DNA of 12,590 nt from Pseudomonadota bacterium (GCA_023427925.1 JAEYZS010000316.1:1-12590); one strand, 5' to 3'. Shown: positions 1 to 6,912, numbered from the stretch's first letter. Numbers and translations are program-made. Notes: generated by a model not told the origin, from the sequence alone.

Positions 1-68
1 TACTTGGCCTTTTCTGCCATTTCGAGGGCTCGAGCCATCCAATATTCATCGTTTTGCTGTGATTCCAT
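1..68 (-). CDS. tadA: tRNA adenosine deaminase, N-terminal 22 codons (cut by window edge)
   Basis: The minus strand reads ATG at 68 and stays open to the window edge, giving MESQQNDEYWMARALEMAEK followed by Ala-Lys. The segment D/H-E-Y-W-M-x2-A-L-x-x-A closely matches the first helix of bacterial TadA (E. coli has HEYWMRHALTLAKRA). TadA converts A34 to inosine in tRNA-Arg(ACG). The zinc and catalytic motifs (HAE, PCxxC) would lie beyond the edge and cannot be seen. Reading upstream of the ATG I found no better start, and no clear ribosome binding site is visible. The gene is divergent from rpsU across about 113 bases. The identification rests on a short match, so another protein with a similar first helix is possible. 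Confidence 0.68.
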   Translation of the reverse strand, partial: MESQQNDEYWMARALEMAEKAK

Positions 69-119
69 GACAATGCTATGTGTTATTTACCATTTAAAGT
101 CAATCCAGGTTTCGTCAGA

Positions 120-149
120 TTGACACAAAGTGCTGATTTTGTTAACAAT
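120..149 (+). promoter_or_regulatory. Candidate sigma-70 promoter for the rpsU operon
   Basis: A perfect -35 hexamer TTGACA (120-125) is followed after 18 bases by AACAAT (144-149), which matches four of six positions of the -10 consensus. Transcription would start near 156, leaving a leader of about 25 bases before rpsU. It lies in the only gap upstream of the operon. Confidence 0.5.
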
Positions 150-181
150 CTCTATCCCAAAATCGAAAGTAGGTGATTTAA

Positions 182-454
182 GTGGCAATGGTAAAATCTA
201 GAGAAGGCGAAGGCTTTGAACAGCTTTTGAAGAGATTCAAAAAGCAATGTGAAAAAGCTGGAATTCTTTCTGACGTTAAGAAGAAAGAATTTTTCGAAAA
301 GCCTAGCGTGCGTTTAAAAAAGAAATCGATCGCGGCTCAAAAGAGACTTTTGAAAAAACAAAAGAAATTTGATGGACCGAAGAGAGGTGGATACGACATG
401 AAGCCTGATAGAGGTGGTCGTGGCGGCGCTGGATTCGGCGGAGATATGGAGTAA
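182..454 (+). CDS. rpsU: 30S ribosomal protein S21 with Gly/Arg-rich C-terminal tail
   Basis: S21 is a small basic protein of the 30S subunit that helps initiation by base-pairing of the ribosome with mRNA leaders. The first ~65 residues show the family pattern: V-K-x-R-E-G-E-G-F-E-x-L-L-K-R-F-K-K near the start, then a basic helix rich in K and R ([14 protein letters not shown]). The usual length is about 60-71 residues; this protein has 90 because of a C-terminal tail with RGG-type repeats (roughly residues 67-90). A GTG start at 182 is chosen because AGGTGA (171-176) sits 5 bases upstream and an in-frame TAA directly precedes it; ATG at 188 would leave 11 bases. It is the first gene of the operon, 27 bases before yqeY. 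Confidence 0.93.
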   Translation: MAMVKSREGEGFEQLLKRFKKQCEKAGILSDVKKKEFFEKPSVRLKKKSIAAQKRLLKKQKKFDGPKRGGYDMKPDRGGRGGAGFGGDME

Positions 455-481
455 TTCCAATAATCACAAAAAAGGAAATTC

Positions 482-928
482 ATGGCACTTAAAGAAAGAA
501 TTTTAGAAGATATTAAGACTGCAATGAAAAACAAAAATGCGGAGCGCTTAGAAGTGCTCCGTTTTTTGAATGCGGCAATTAAAAATCGTGAAATCGAAAT
601 GAGACCAAATCCAGTAGGTGATACTGAGGTAATGAGTGTCATTCAAAAACTTTCAAAGCAAAGAACTGACTCCATCGACCAATATAAAAATGCTGGGCGC
701 GATGATCTTGCTTCTAAAGAAGAATCTGAGCTTATGATTTTAAAAGAGTATCTTCCAACTCCACTTTCTGAGGCCGAACTGAAACAACTTGTTCAAGACT
801 CGATTGCAGCCGTTGGTGCGACAAGCATCAAAGACATGGGCAAAGTCATGAAAGATGCTGCAGAAAAAGCACAAGGCAGAGCTGATAACAAGCTTCTTAG
901 CCAGTACATCAAAGAAAAGCTCTCGTAG
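482..928 (+). CDS. yqeY: YqeY/GatB-like domain protein
   Basis: This 148-residue protein matches the YqeY family in full length (E. coli YqeY is about 147 residues). It begins with an amphipathic helix of the type L-x-E-R-I-L-E-D-I-K-x-A-M-K, followed by R-L-E-V-L-R-F-L-N-A-A-I-K-N-R-E-I, and carries the middle motif L-K-E-Y-L-P-x-P-L-S-E-x-E-L. The family is related to the tail domain of GatB in the tRNA-dependent amidotransferase and is thought to bind tRNA, but its own cell role is not established. AAGGA (472-476) precedes the ATG by 5 bases. Its place between rpsU and dnaG is common outside the enterobacteria. A terminator-like hairpin lies inside the reading frame at 540-567. Confidence 0.92.
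   Translation: MALKERILEDIKTAMKNKNAERLEVLRFLNAAIKNREIEMRPNPVGDTEVMSVIQKLSKQRTDSIDQYKNAGRDDLASKEESELMILKEYLPTPLSEAELKQLVQDSIAAVGATSIKDMGKVMKDAAEKAQGRADNKLLSQYIKEKLS
540..567 (+). terminator. Terminator-shaped hairpin inside yqeY, possible attenuator
   Basis: CGGAGC (540-545) pairs with GCTCCG (556-561). The stem continues inward through a G-T wobble, C-G and T-A pair to a TAGA tetraloop, giving nine pairs, and six T residues follow directly (562-567). This is the full shape of an intrinsic terminator, 58 bases into the yqeY frame. Ribosomes translating yqeY should open it, so termination would depend on poor translation. It lies between rpsU and dnaG. Whether it acts in the cell is inference. 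Confidence 0.45.
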
Positions 929-949
929 ATCTAACGGGGAAATAGAAAT

Positions 950-2749
950 TTGAAATTCACTCCTGAGTTTGTAGATAAAGTCAGGGATGCTAATAATATT
1001 GTCGACGTACTGTCGCAATATTCATCCTTTAAACATACAGGCAGAGACCACGTTGGTCTTTGTCCATTCCCTGATCATAAAGAGAAGACTCCAAGCTTTT
1101 CAGTTTCAGAATCAAAACAAGTTTACTATTGTTTCGGATGTAAGAAGTCTGGCAACATCATTAACTTTTTAATGGACTATAATGGGATGAGTTTCCCTGA
1201 GTCAGTGGAATATCTTGCAAACCGCGCATCGATTGCACTGCCTGAAGAAAGCTCATACAAGAATCAAAATAAATCCAACAAGAACTCTTTGTTAAAACTC
1301 AACCTCTTGGCAGGATCTTTTTTTAAAAACGAACTTTTGAAATTAAAGGACGATCATCCTGCGAAAGCCTACTTGCAATCTCGTGGACTGACTCAAGAGA
1401 TTATTGAAACTTTTAAGATTGGTTTTAGTCCGGACAGTTGGGATAGCCTAGTTAAATACTTTGCGAGCAAGAAGGCTCCGATGGCACTTGCGCAGAACTT
1501 GGGACTTGTTCGTCAGAAATCGTATAAAAAGGATTACTATGATATTTTTAGAAATCGAATCATGTTCCCGATCCTTTCGCCAAAGGGTGAGGTTCTGGGG
1601 TTTGGCGCACGTACGATCACAAACGAAAACCCAAAGTATTTAAATTCTCCAGAAAGTGAAGTGTTTCATAAGGGCAAAGTTCTTTATGGACTAAATGAAG
1701 CGGCAAAACATATTCGTATCGAAGATCAAGTGATTGTGGTTGAGGGGTACATGGATCTCATTGCCCTTTATCAGTTTGGTTTTAAAAATGTAGTAGCAAC
1801 TTTAGGAACCGCGCTCACTTCGGATCACGCAAAACTTTTAAAGCGCTCTACTAAAAATATTCTTGTTCTCTTTGATTCGGATCAAGCGGGTCAATTTGCT
1901 CAGGAGAGAAGTTTGCCGATTCTTTTGAGCGAAGGCCTTTTACCAAAGTCCATTTCGCTTGGGGACAGCAAGGATCCAGATGAATTTTTGAGGAAAAATG
2001 GAGCCGAAAGTTTTAGAGAAAAAATTAAGATCGCTTCGGATTTGTTTTTTGTGATTTGGCATCGAATTGTAAAGGGCGGCTCGAACAGCCCTACAGATAA
2101 GGTTCATAAATTTGAACTCATTGCGCCATATCTTTTAAGCACTGAAGATCTGTCACTTCGTGATTTGTATGTGCAGGAGATCGCATCGAGTTTGAATGTG
2201 ACGCCAGAGTGGATTTTAAAAGCTTTGAGGAATTTAAAGACCCGTGATTCTTCAAACTTGAAATCAAATACTGTGCCAGACGAAAAAAAATCGGCCGATG
2301 TGGTATTTGAAAAAATAAAAATTCAAAACCCTCTAAAAGAAGAAGTGTTTTTAGTGAATCTTGCCCTTGCCAAACAAGAAATGATGGATGAACTTATCGA
2401 GTGGGGTTTGGAAAATAAATTAACTCAATCGGGCCTTGATGTTGTCTTTAAAAGAGCAGCTAATGAGTATAGACAAAATCCGGCAATTTTTGCTACACTG
2501 ACGAGCAATTTATGTTCCTTACTTGATGACCCGTCGGTCATTACTAAGCATTTGGATCAAGACTGGGAGTCGAATTTTGATATCCAAAAGCTAAAAACCG
2601 ACTGTTTACAACGACTTGAGAATCGTTTCGCAGAAAAAAAGGCCAGGAGCCTTGTAAACGAAATAAAGCTAGATAGCGATCCTCAAAAGTTGGAACAGTT
2701 CATGAATGTAATACGCAGTAGACATGCATTAAAACACCTCAAGGATTGA
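950..2749 (+). CDS. dnaG: DNA primase
   Basis: DnaG makes the RNA primers for the replication fork together with the replicative helicase. The 599-residue product has the standard layout: a CHC2 zinc finger (C38, H43, C61, C64), the basic RNA-polymerase domain with RNRIMFPI at about 201-208, and a TOPRIM domain with metal-binding E265 (VVEGYMD), D309 and D311, followed by K-D-P-D-E near 341-345. These TOPRIM residues carry the same numbers as in E. coli DnaG; the usual D-G-D reads D-S-D here. The C-terminal part, from about 370, is the less conserved helicase-binding region. The start is TTG: an in-frame TAA at 932-934 leaves no other start upstream, and GGGGA (936-940) lies 9 bases before it. 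A TTG start may keep primase output low. It is 21 bases after yqeY. Confidence 0.96.
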   Translation: MKFTPEFVDKVRDANNIVDVLSQYSSFKHTGRDHVGLCPFPDHKEKTPSFSVSESKQVYYCFGCKKSGNIINFLMDYNGMSFPESVEYLANRASIALPEESSYKNQNKSNKNSLLKLNLLAGSFFKNELLKLKDDHPAKAYLQSRGLTQEIIETFKIGFSPDSWDSLVKYFASKKAPMALAQNLGLVRQKSYKKDYYDIFRNRIMFPILSPKGEVLGFGARTITNENPKYLNSPESEVFHKGKVLYGLNEAAKHIRIEDQVIVVEGYMDLIALYQFGFKNVVATLGTALTSDHAKLLKRSTKNILVLFDSDQAGQFAQERSLPILLSEGLLPKSISLGDSKDPDEFLRKNGAESFREKIKIASDLFFVIWHRIVKGGSNSPTDKVHKFELIAPYLLSTEDLSLRDLYVQEIASSLNVTPEWILKALRNLKTRDSSNLKSNTVPDEKKSADVVFEKIKIQNPLKEEVFLVNLALAKQEMMDELIEWGLENKLTQSGLDVVFKRAANEYRQNPAIFATLTSNLCSLLDDPSVITKHLDQDWESNFDIQKLKTDCLQRLENRFAEKKARSLVNEIKLDSDPQKLEQFMNVIRSRHALKHLKD

Positions 2750-2777
2750 GATTTAACCCGTTTTGGAGTCCCGAATA

Positions 2778-4601
2778 ATGGTCAAAAATAATATTACAGA
2801 TACAGAAAATGCTGAAGCGATGAAGCTCTCAGTTGAAGAGCAAAAAAACCTAATTCATGAAGAAATTCAGCGGTTTATATCGTTAGCAAAACAAAAGGAA
2901 TTCGTTACTTACGAAGAGATCAACGAACTCCTGCCTGCGGAAATTGTATCAGCAGAAGCCCTCGATATGTTTATGACAGGGATGGAAACTCACAGTGTAA
3001 AAATTGTAGACGCAGCTGGTATAAATGACAAAGATTCTGAGGAGTTCGCCCTCGATTCAGGTAAAGATGATGACGATGAAGACGAAGCGGAAGAAAAAGC
3101 AGAAGCTTCGGATGCAAAAGGTAACGATCCAGTTCGATTATACTTAAGAAAGATGGGAAGTGTTTCTCTTTTAACTCGCGAGGGTGAAGTTGAAATCGCT
3201 CAGCGTATCGAAGAAGGTGAAAGAAAGATTGTTCGCGCGATCCTCTTGTCTCCACTAGGGACTTTCGAAATCATTCAATTGGGTAATTATCTTGATCAAG
3301 GTCGTATTAAGGTTAAGTCTATTTTCCGTGGTCTTGAGGACGAAGAAACTCAATATGACGAAAAAGAATATATCGAAAAGATTCATACACTCATTGGTGA
3401 AGTAAAAAAATTCGAAAAGAAATTAAAGCCCACTTTTGAGGCTCTTAGAAACGAAGGAATCTCAGAAGCTGATTACACAAGACTTAGGGACGAACTGAAC
3501 GCTCAAGTTGATAAACTGATGACAAACTTTGAAGAGATTTCTTTCAACAGAAAGATCATCAATAGAATTGTGATCAAGTTCAAAAACATCTCTGGAAGAA
3601 TGTATACTCTTAAGAAGCGTGTAAAGACGGGCGTTGAAAGAACATTCTCAAAAGACGTTCAAGATCTAGTTAACAGATTCCAATTGGTTCAAAAGAGTGA
3701 CCAGGAGCTTGCAAAAGTAATCAGAGAAACTGGGTTGAGTTACGATGCCTTTAGAAACTTTGCAGTTCAGGCTGCAGATGCACAAAAGCGTTTAGATAGA
3801 CTTTTGATGGAAACAGAGATGAACCACAAATGGTTGCAAGATACTTACACTGCGATCTGGAAGGGTGAAAGAGAAGCTGATAAAGCGAAATCTGAACTCG
3901 TTGAAGCTAACTTAAGACTCGTGGTTTCTATCGCAAAGAAATATACAAACCGTGGTTTACAATTCTTGGATTTGATTCAAGAAGGTAATATCGGATTGAT
4001 GAAGGCCGTTGATAAGTTCGAGTATAGAAGAGGTTATAAATTCTCGACATATGCGACATGGTGGATTCGTCAGGCAATCACTCGCGCTATTGCTGACCAA
4101 GCAAGAACGATCCGTATCCCTGTTCACATGATCGAAACAATCAATAAACTTGTGAGAACTTCAAGATATCTAGTTCAAGAACTTGGTAGAGAGCCAACTC
4201 CAGAAGAAATTGCTGAGAAGATGGAAATGCCAGTTGAGAAAGCTAGAAAGGTATTAAAGATTGCAAAAGAGCCAATCTCTCTTGAGACTCCAGTTGGTGA
4301 AGAAGAAGATTCACACCTTGGGGATTTTATCGAAGACAAGAAGGTGATCAATCCATCAGAGGCGATCATTAATCTTAACTTGGCAGAGCAAACTCGTAGA
4401 GTTTTAGCAACTCTCACTCCAAGAGAAGAAAAAGTTCTTCGTATGAGATTTGGTATTGGTGAAGAATCGGATCACACATTAGAAGAAGTGGGTCAGGACT
4501 TTAACGTAACGAGAGAGCGTATTCGTCAAATCGAAGCGAAAGCTTTACGTAAACTTAGACACCCATCGAGATCTAAAAAGCTTAAAGCTTTCATGGATTA
4601 A
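2778..4601 (+). CDS. rpoD: RNA polymerase housekeeping sigma-70 factor
   Basis: The 607-residue product is a group 1 sigma factor, which directs RNA polymerase to most promoters. The N-terminal region 1.1 (about 15-90) is followed by an acidic run (about 95-110), region 1.2 ([12 protein letters not shown], from about 116), a long helical non-conserved insert (about 150-350), and region 2 (about 375-460). The -10 reading helix [17 protein letters not shown] is essentially the E. coli sequence. Region 3 follows, then region 4 with the -35 helix-turn-helix (T-L-E-E-V-G...[10 protein letters not shown], about 566-590). An upstream in-frame TTG at 2763 is possible, but GGAG (2765-2768) would then fall inside the coding sequence; it is correctly spaced, 9 bases, for ATG 2778. 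Last gene of the operon, 28 bases after dnaG. Confidence 0.97.
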   Translation: MVKNNITDTENAEAMKLSVEEQKNLIHEEIQRFISLAKQKEFVTYEEINELLPAEIVSAEALDMFMTGMETHSVKIVDAAGINDKDSEEFALDSGKDDDDEDEAEEKAEASDAKGNDPVRLYLRKMGSVSLLTREGEVEIAQRIEEGERKIVRAILLSPLGTFEIIQLGNYLDQGRIKVKSIFRGLEDEETQYDEKEYIEKIHTLIGEVKKFEKKLKPTFEALRNEGISEADYTRLRDELNAQVDKLMTNFEEISFNRKIINRIVIKFKNISGRMYTLKKRVKTGVERTFSKDVQDLVNRFQLVQKSDQELAKVIRETGLSYDAFRNFAVQAADAQKRLDRLLMETEMNHKWLQDTYTAIWKGEREADKAKSELVEANLRLVVSIAKKYTNRGLQFLDLIQEGNIGLMKAVDKFEYRRGYKFSTYATWWIRQAITRAIADQARTIRIPVHMIETINKLVRTSRYLVQELGREPTPEEIAEKMEMPVEKARKVLKIAKEPISLETPVGEEEDSHLGDFIEDKKVINPSEAIINLNLAEQTRRVLATLTPREEKVLRMRFGIGEESDHTLEEVGQDFNVTRERIRQIEAKALRKLRHPSRSKKLKAFMD

Positions 4602-4625
4602 CCTAAAACTCTATTAATGAGACTT

Positions 4626-4653
4626 AAAAGGCGGCCCACAGGTCGCCTTTTTT
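4626..4653 (+). terminator. Intrinsic terminator of the rpsU-yqeY-dnaG-rpoD operon
   Basis: A seven-pair GC-rich stem (GGCGGCC 4630-4636 with GGTCGCC 4641-4647, one G-T wobble) closes a CACA loop. AAAA on the left pairs with the start of a six-T run (4648-4653). It lies 24 bases after the rpoD stop. Confidence 0.9.
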
Positions 4654-4674
4654 ATTTCTGCTCATTGCTACCAC

Positions 4675-4703
4675 TTGATCATTAATCAGCGTTATGGTCT
4701 TAT
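4675..4703 (+). promoter_or_regulatory. Weak candidate promoter for the tRNA gene
   Basis: TTGATC (4675-4680) and TCTTAT (4698-4703) are separated by 17 bases, each matching four of six consensus positions. The predicted start, near 4710, is about 10 bases before the tRNA. A tRNA placed after a strong terminator must have its own promoter, which supports the call more than the motif does. Confidence 0.35.
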
Positions 4704-4719
4704 ATCCGAATCAACTAGG

Positions 4720-4796
4720 GGGCCGTTAGCTTAGTTGGTTAAAGCATCCGGCTCATAACCGGAGGATCCAAGGTTCAAGTCCTTGACGGCCTACCA
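4720..4796 (+). tRNA. tRNA with CAT anticodon, probably elongator tRNA-Met
   Basis: A full 77-base cloverleaf is visible. The acceptor arm pairs GGGCCGT (4720-4726) with ACGGCCT (4786-4792), the first pair being G-T. The D stem is GCTT/AAGC and the anticodon stem TCCGG/CCGGA with loop CTCATAA (anticodon CAT, 4754-4756). The T stem is CAAGG/CCTTG with loop TTCAAGT, then discriminator A and an encoded CCA. It is not an initiator: it lacks the C1-A72 mismatch and the three G-C pairs under the anticodon. Elongator Met is preferred; tRNA-Ile2, whose C34 is modified to lysidine, has the same anticodon and cannot be excluded by eye. Confidence 0.93.
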
Positions 4797-4810
4797 TCCT
4801 TTCAACAAAG

Positions 4811-4835
4811 GGTGCCCGTCGACTTTTGGGAACCC
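4811..4835 (+). repeat. Hairpin repeat, copy 1 (downstream of the tRNA)
   Basis: This 25-base element reads GGTGCCC, GTCGAC, TTTT, GGGAACCC. With the G just before it (4810), GGGTGCCC can pair with GGGAACCC over eight positions with a single G-A mismatch; the GTCGACTTTT part forms the loop. The same element recurs at 5323-5348 with one extra T. It starts 14 bases after the encoded CCA of the tRNA. The T run is in the loop, so it is not a normal terminator. I do not recognise the family. Confidence 0.75.
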
Positions 4836-4871
4836 GCCGCATTAATCTCTTCTAGTCATCGCCATTTCTCC

Positions 4872-4912
4872 TATAATCAGTGAGGTGTATTAAAACTTTA
4901 CGTTGCTATACT
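4872..4912 (+). promoter_or_regulatory. Two candidate -10 elements upstream of the 111-residue Cys-repeat gene
   Basis: A perfect TATAAT lies at 4872-4877, and TATACT at 4907-4912 is preceded by TG one base away (4904-4905), making an extended -10. Neither has a convincing -35. The extended -10 would give a leader of about 59 bases and is preferred. Confidence 0.4.
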
Positions 4913-4976
4913 CTTTACAGCGTCTGTATTCGAAATTGGGTTTGGATGGTATAAAGGTCTGATCAGGAGAGTTTTT

Positions 4977-5312
4977 ATGAAAGTATTTATGTTTACAGTA
5001 TTAGTACTAGCATCCATTCAGTCTCAAGGGGCTTCTATGGATGTCTGCCAAAACTTCGTAACAGCTGGATTGCAAAATAAATGTATCAAAGCGGTAGGTG
5101 AAAACAAATCAGCTAGCAATGAAATTATATTTCAGTGCTCAACTTTTAGAACCGTTGGTATTCAAGAAACTTGTTTACAGGTCGTACGCCGAACTCGAGC
5201 AATAACAGCAAAAGAACTTAACAGCTGTCATGCCGTTAACATTGTTGACTGGCAAAAAAAATGCTTAAACTATCTATGCAAAGATCGCAACATCTTCGGC
5301 AACTGTAAATAA
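4977..5312 (+). CDS. Small exported protein of three 30-residue two-cysteine repeats
   Basis: I do not recognise this 111-residue protein. A signal peptide (about residues 1-19, hydrophobic core F-M-F-T-V-L-V-L-A) points to export. The rest consists of three tandem 30-residue units, 21-50, 51-80 and 81-110. Cysteines fall at 24/36, 54/66 and 84/96, that is C-x11-C in each unit and exactly 30 residues from unit to unit. The units share C-x6-G-[LI]-Q-x2-C-[IL]-x2-V in the first two and a looser form in the third, which adds C101 and C110. Each unit probably forms a helical hairpin with one disulfide in the periplasm or outside. AGGAG (4965-4969) is 7 bases before the ATG. The gene is flanked by direct copies of a hairpin repeat. 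Function is unknown. Confidence 0.85.
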   Translation: MKVFMFTVLVLASIQSQGASMDVCQNFVTAGLQNKCIKAVGENKSASNEIIFQCSTFRTVGIQETCLQVVRRTRAITAKELNSCHAVNIVDWQKKCLNYLCKDRNIFGNCK

Positions 5313-5322
5313 CCGTATTCTT

Positions 5323-5348
5323 GGTGCCCGTCGACTTTTTGGGAACCC
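5323..5348 (+). repeat. Hairpin repeat, copy 2 (downstream of the Cys-repeat gene)
   Basis: This 26-base element is identical to the copy at 4811-4835 except for five T instead of four in the loop. GGTGCCC pairs with GGGAACC, with one G-A mismatch. It begins 10 bases after the stop codon of the 111-residue protein and is in the same orientation as copy 1, 512 bases away. A second small stem follows (GCGAAG 5357-5362 with CTTCGC 5366-5371). Confidence 0.75.
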
Positions 5349-5597
5349 AGCGTGTCGCGAAGTTTCTTCGCACTATTTAGGGACAAGCGCTAGGTATTCT
5401 ATCTCTAACTGAGAAGAGCCGAATATATTACCATCTTTTTCTAATTAGAAATCAGCATATCCTAGATCTGATTTTTGCTATTTAATACATGGTTTTGCCA
5501 AATGGATGTGATGGCGCCTTTATTGGTTTTGACTGCTGAAGTAATAGGTAAACCTTTCACCTAAACAAAATATATTGCATATGAGCTACTATACTAC
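5349..5597. other. Non-coding stretch between the Cys-repeat and HExxH genes
   Basis: The 307 bases from 5349 to 5655 hold no convincing gene. Visible structures are a six-pair stem with TTT loop (5357-5371) and a seven-pair inverted repeat AAATCAG (5449-5455) / CTGATTT (5468-5474) with a 12-base loop and five T residues at the end (5472-5476). The latter could be a weak terminator for the upstream gene. The promoter elements of the next gene occupy 5589-5613. A 16-codon open frame from ATG 5489 has no ribosome binding site. Confidence 0.5.
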
Positions 5598-5605
5598 TGG
5601 TATAG
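5589..5605. repeat. Short inverted repeat overlapping the -24 element of the next promoter
   Basis: CTATAC (5589-5594) and GTATAG (5600-5605) are perfect inverted arms with a 5-base spacer. The right arm overlaps the GG of the sigma-54-like element at 5598-5613. It could be an operator or chance in an AT-rich stretch. Confidence 0.4.
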
Positions 5606-5613
5606 GTGTTGCA
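5598..5613 (+). promoter_or_regulatory. Candidate sigma-54 (-24/-12) promoter for the HExxH gene
   Basis: TGGTATAGGTGTTGCA matches the sigma-54 pattern TGG-N8-TTGCA, with the required ten bases between GG (5599-5600) and GC (5611-5612). Two positions of the -24 box differ from TGGCAC. Transcription would start near 5624, 32 bases before the ATG and before the ribosome binding site at 5643-5647. The alternative is an extended -10 (TGGTATAGG) for sigma-70 in the same place. Confidence 0.45.
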
Positions 5614-5655
5614 CTGTTATGTGACTATCAACATGATACACGAAGGGTTTGAGTC

Positions 5656-6285
5656 ATGAATTTCATTACAATGCTTTCGTTAATCTTAGCGACAAGTTTA
5701 AGCTCATTCGCGAACTTTTCTCCTTACCCGGGTTTTGAGCGTCTTCCAGAGAACCACATAGAAATGGTTAATTTTTTTGAAGCTCGAAAATTAGCTTTGG
5801 TATATTTGCAAAAAGTTGAAAAAGCTGATCAAGAGTTTAGCGAGGGCGAGAGGAAGGTTTTTGGCTTTGCTCGTGAAAAACTCATAGCAGCTAGAGTTTA
5901 TTTTTCGGCCAATCCATTAAATTCGAGTTGCAGAGACACGCGCGGATATGTCGATCAAAAGATAAAAGATACTATATTTATTTGTGAAGCAATGAGAAAA
6001 GACCTACAAGAGCCAAGCAAAGATCTTTTACAAGATCTAGCTCAAGACCTTTTGCATGAAGTCGCTCACCTTCTTGGAACTGATGACGAATGTACGGCAA
6101 CGAATTTTGAACTAATGATTATGAAGTCTGCCGTCGGAAATGCTAAACCCACAAGTTTGAATGCATATGGAGAACAGTGCGGAGGTTTTAACGAATACAG
6201 ATATTTAACGAAAAATCGCCATGGGGCTGACCGCACATCTAGCACATCTGATAAAAGCAATAAAGGCTCCCGCTCAAGCAGATAA
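5656..6285 (+). CDS. Exported HExxH protein, putative zinc metallopeptidase
   Basis: The 209-residue product starts with a signal peptide (about 1-19, cleavage likely after S-S-F-A). The feature that suggests a function is H-E-V-A-H-L-L-G-T-D-D-E at 134-145: an HExxH zinc site (H134, catalytic E135, H138) followed by a Gly and acidic residues. E145 or E152 could supply a third zinc ligand, but which one is not clear. Four cysteines (92, 110, 146, 175) surround the site and could form two disulfides, which suits an exported enzyme. The last ~20 residues are Ser/Arg/Lys-rich and probably disordered. The family is not recognised; it could be a cell-wall or protein-cutting exoenzyme, or an inactive relative. 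GAAGGG (5642-5647) precedes the ATG by 8 bases. A sigma-54-like element is upstream. Confidence 0.85.
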   Translation: MNFITMLSLILATSLSSFANFSPYPGFERLPENHIEMVNFFEARKLALVYLQKVEKADQEFSEGERKVFGFAREKLIAARVYFSANPLNSSCRDTRGYVDQKIKDTIFICEAMRKDLQEPSKDLLQDLAQDLLHEVAHLLGTDDECTATNFELMIMKSAVGNAKPTSLNAYGEQCGGFNEYRYLTKNRHGADRTSSTSDKSNKGSRSSR

Positions 6286-6297
6286 GTCTTGAGTTCC

Positions 6298-6319
6298 AAA
6301 AGGTACGCCGTACCCTTTT
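6298..6319. terminator. Hairpin between convergent genes, probable two-way terminator
   Basis: AAAAGGTAC (6298-6306) pairs with GTACC(C)TTTT (6310-6319), with one bulged C and a GCC loop. The AAAA/TTTT ends give a short T tail on either strand. It lies 13 bases after the HExxH gene and between it and the converging minus-strand gene. Confidence 0.6.
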
Positions 6320-6378
6320 GATTGTCGTCGCGTTAGAGATATGGGTGCGGCTTCAACCGAGTCTTCACCTCTCCAATA

Positions 6379-6720
6379 TTACTTCTTGCAAATCACGCTT
6401 AAGAGATATTCTTGCGTCCACAGACTGAGCTCTAAACTATTTGACTTCGAAAAATCAGTAACAGCGTAGCTTCTTGATGGAGTCGAGCTATCATAAATCT
6501 GAAGCTCGGTTTTGCTTTCTCCGTCATTGCTATTGTCAGATAGGAAAAATCTGAATTGCTTATGCTCACCAAACTTCAGATGTCTTTGTTTGGGTTGAAG
6601 CTTAATTGAGGCCATAAGCACTTCTTCGAAATTTTCTGTGACCGAACATTCTAAAACCAAGTTTTGAGCTAACGATATTTGGGAAAAAATCAAAATGGAA
6701 AGTAAGACCAATATTCTCAT
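6379..6720 (-). CDS. Small exported protein of unknown function
   Basis: The 113-residue product has a clear signal peptide (M-R-I-L-V-L-L-S-I-L-I-F-S-Q-I-S-L-A, cleavage after A18). The mature part of about 95 residues has two cysteines, C25 near the start and C111 near the end, which could close a disulfide around a mostly beta-type sequence. No known motif was recognised. AGGAG on the minus strand (6727-6731) lies 6 bases before the ATG, which makes this start firm and the reading frame credible. It converges with the HExxH gene and diverges from the next gene across about 190 bases. Confidence 0.78.
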   Translation of the reverse strand: MRILVLLSILIFSQISLAQNLVLECSVTENFEEVLMASIKLQPKQRHLKFGEHKQFRFFLSDNSNDGESKTELQIYDSSTPSRSYAVTDFSKSNSLELSLWTQEYLLSVICKK

Positions 6721-6912
6721 TTGTATCTCCTGATATCTTTAGTTTTTTCAACCACAACCTAAATGTCACCAATAAAACTCCGGGCTGATACGATAGACAC
6801 GTTCGAAAATCTTAGAAATATTTTAATTTTTGGACGAGTTTCGTATTCCTTTGGGGCCTTATTGCAATCTATGGCGGCCTAGGCTTTGCTATTACTGACT
6901 GACGAGGTGTCT

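Noticed and set aside
2763..2777. TTG start for rpoD five codons upstream
   Set aside because: The ribosome binding sequence GGAG (2765-2768) would lie inside the coding sequence and fits ATG 2778 instead.
4811..5348. The paired hairpin repeats as a CRISPR array or as ordinary terminators
   Set aside because: There are only two copies with a 487-base gap holding a gene, and the T run is in the loop rather than after the stem.
5489..5539. 16-codon open frame with two cysteines
   Set aside because: It has no ribosome binding site and is within chance for this length.
6852..6866. Sigma-54-like TTGGGGCCTTATTGCA upstream of the gene at 6913
   Set aside because: The GG-to-GC spacing is nine bases or fewer, not ten, and sigma-54 tolerates little spacing change.
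6886..6912. TTG start nine codons upstream of the gene at 6913
   Set aside because: It lacks a ribosome binding site, and ATG 6913 has GAGG at 5 bases and begins a normal signal peptide.
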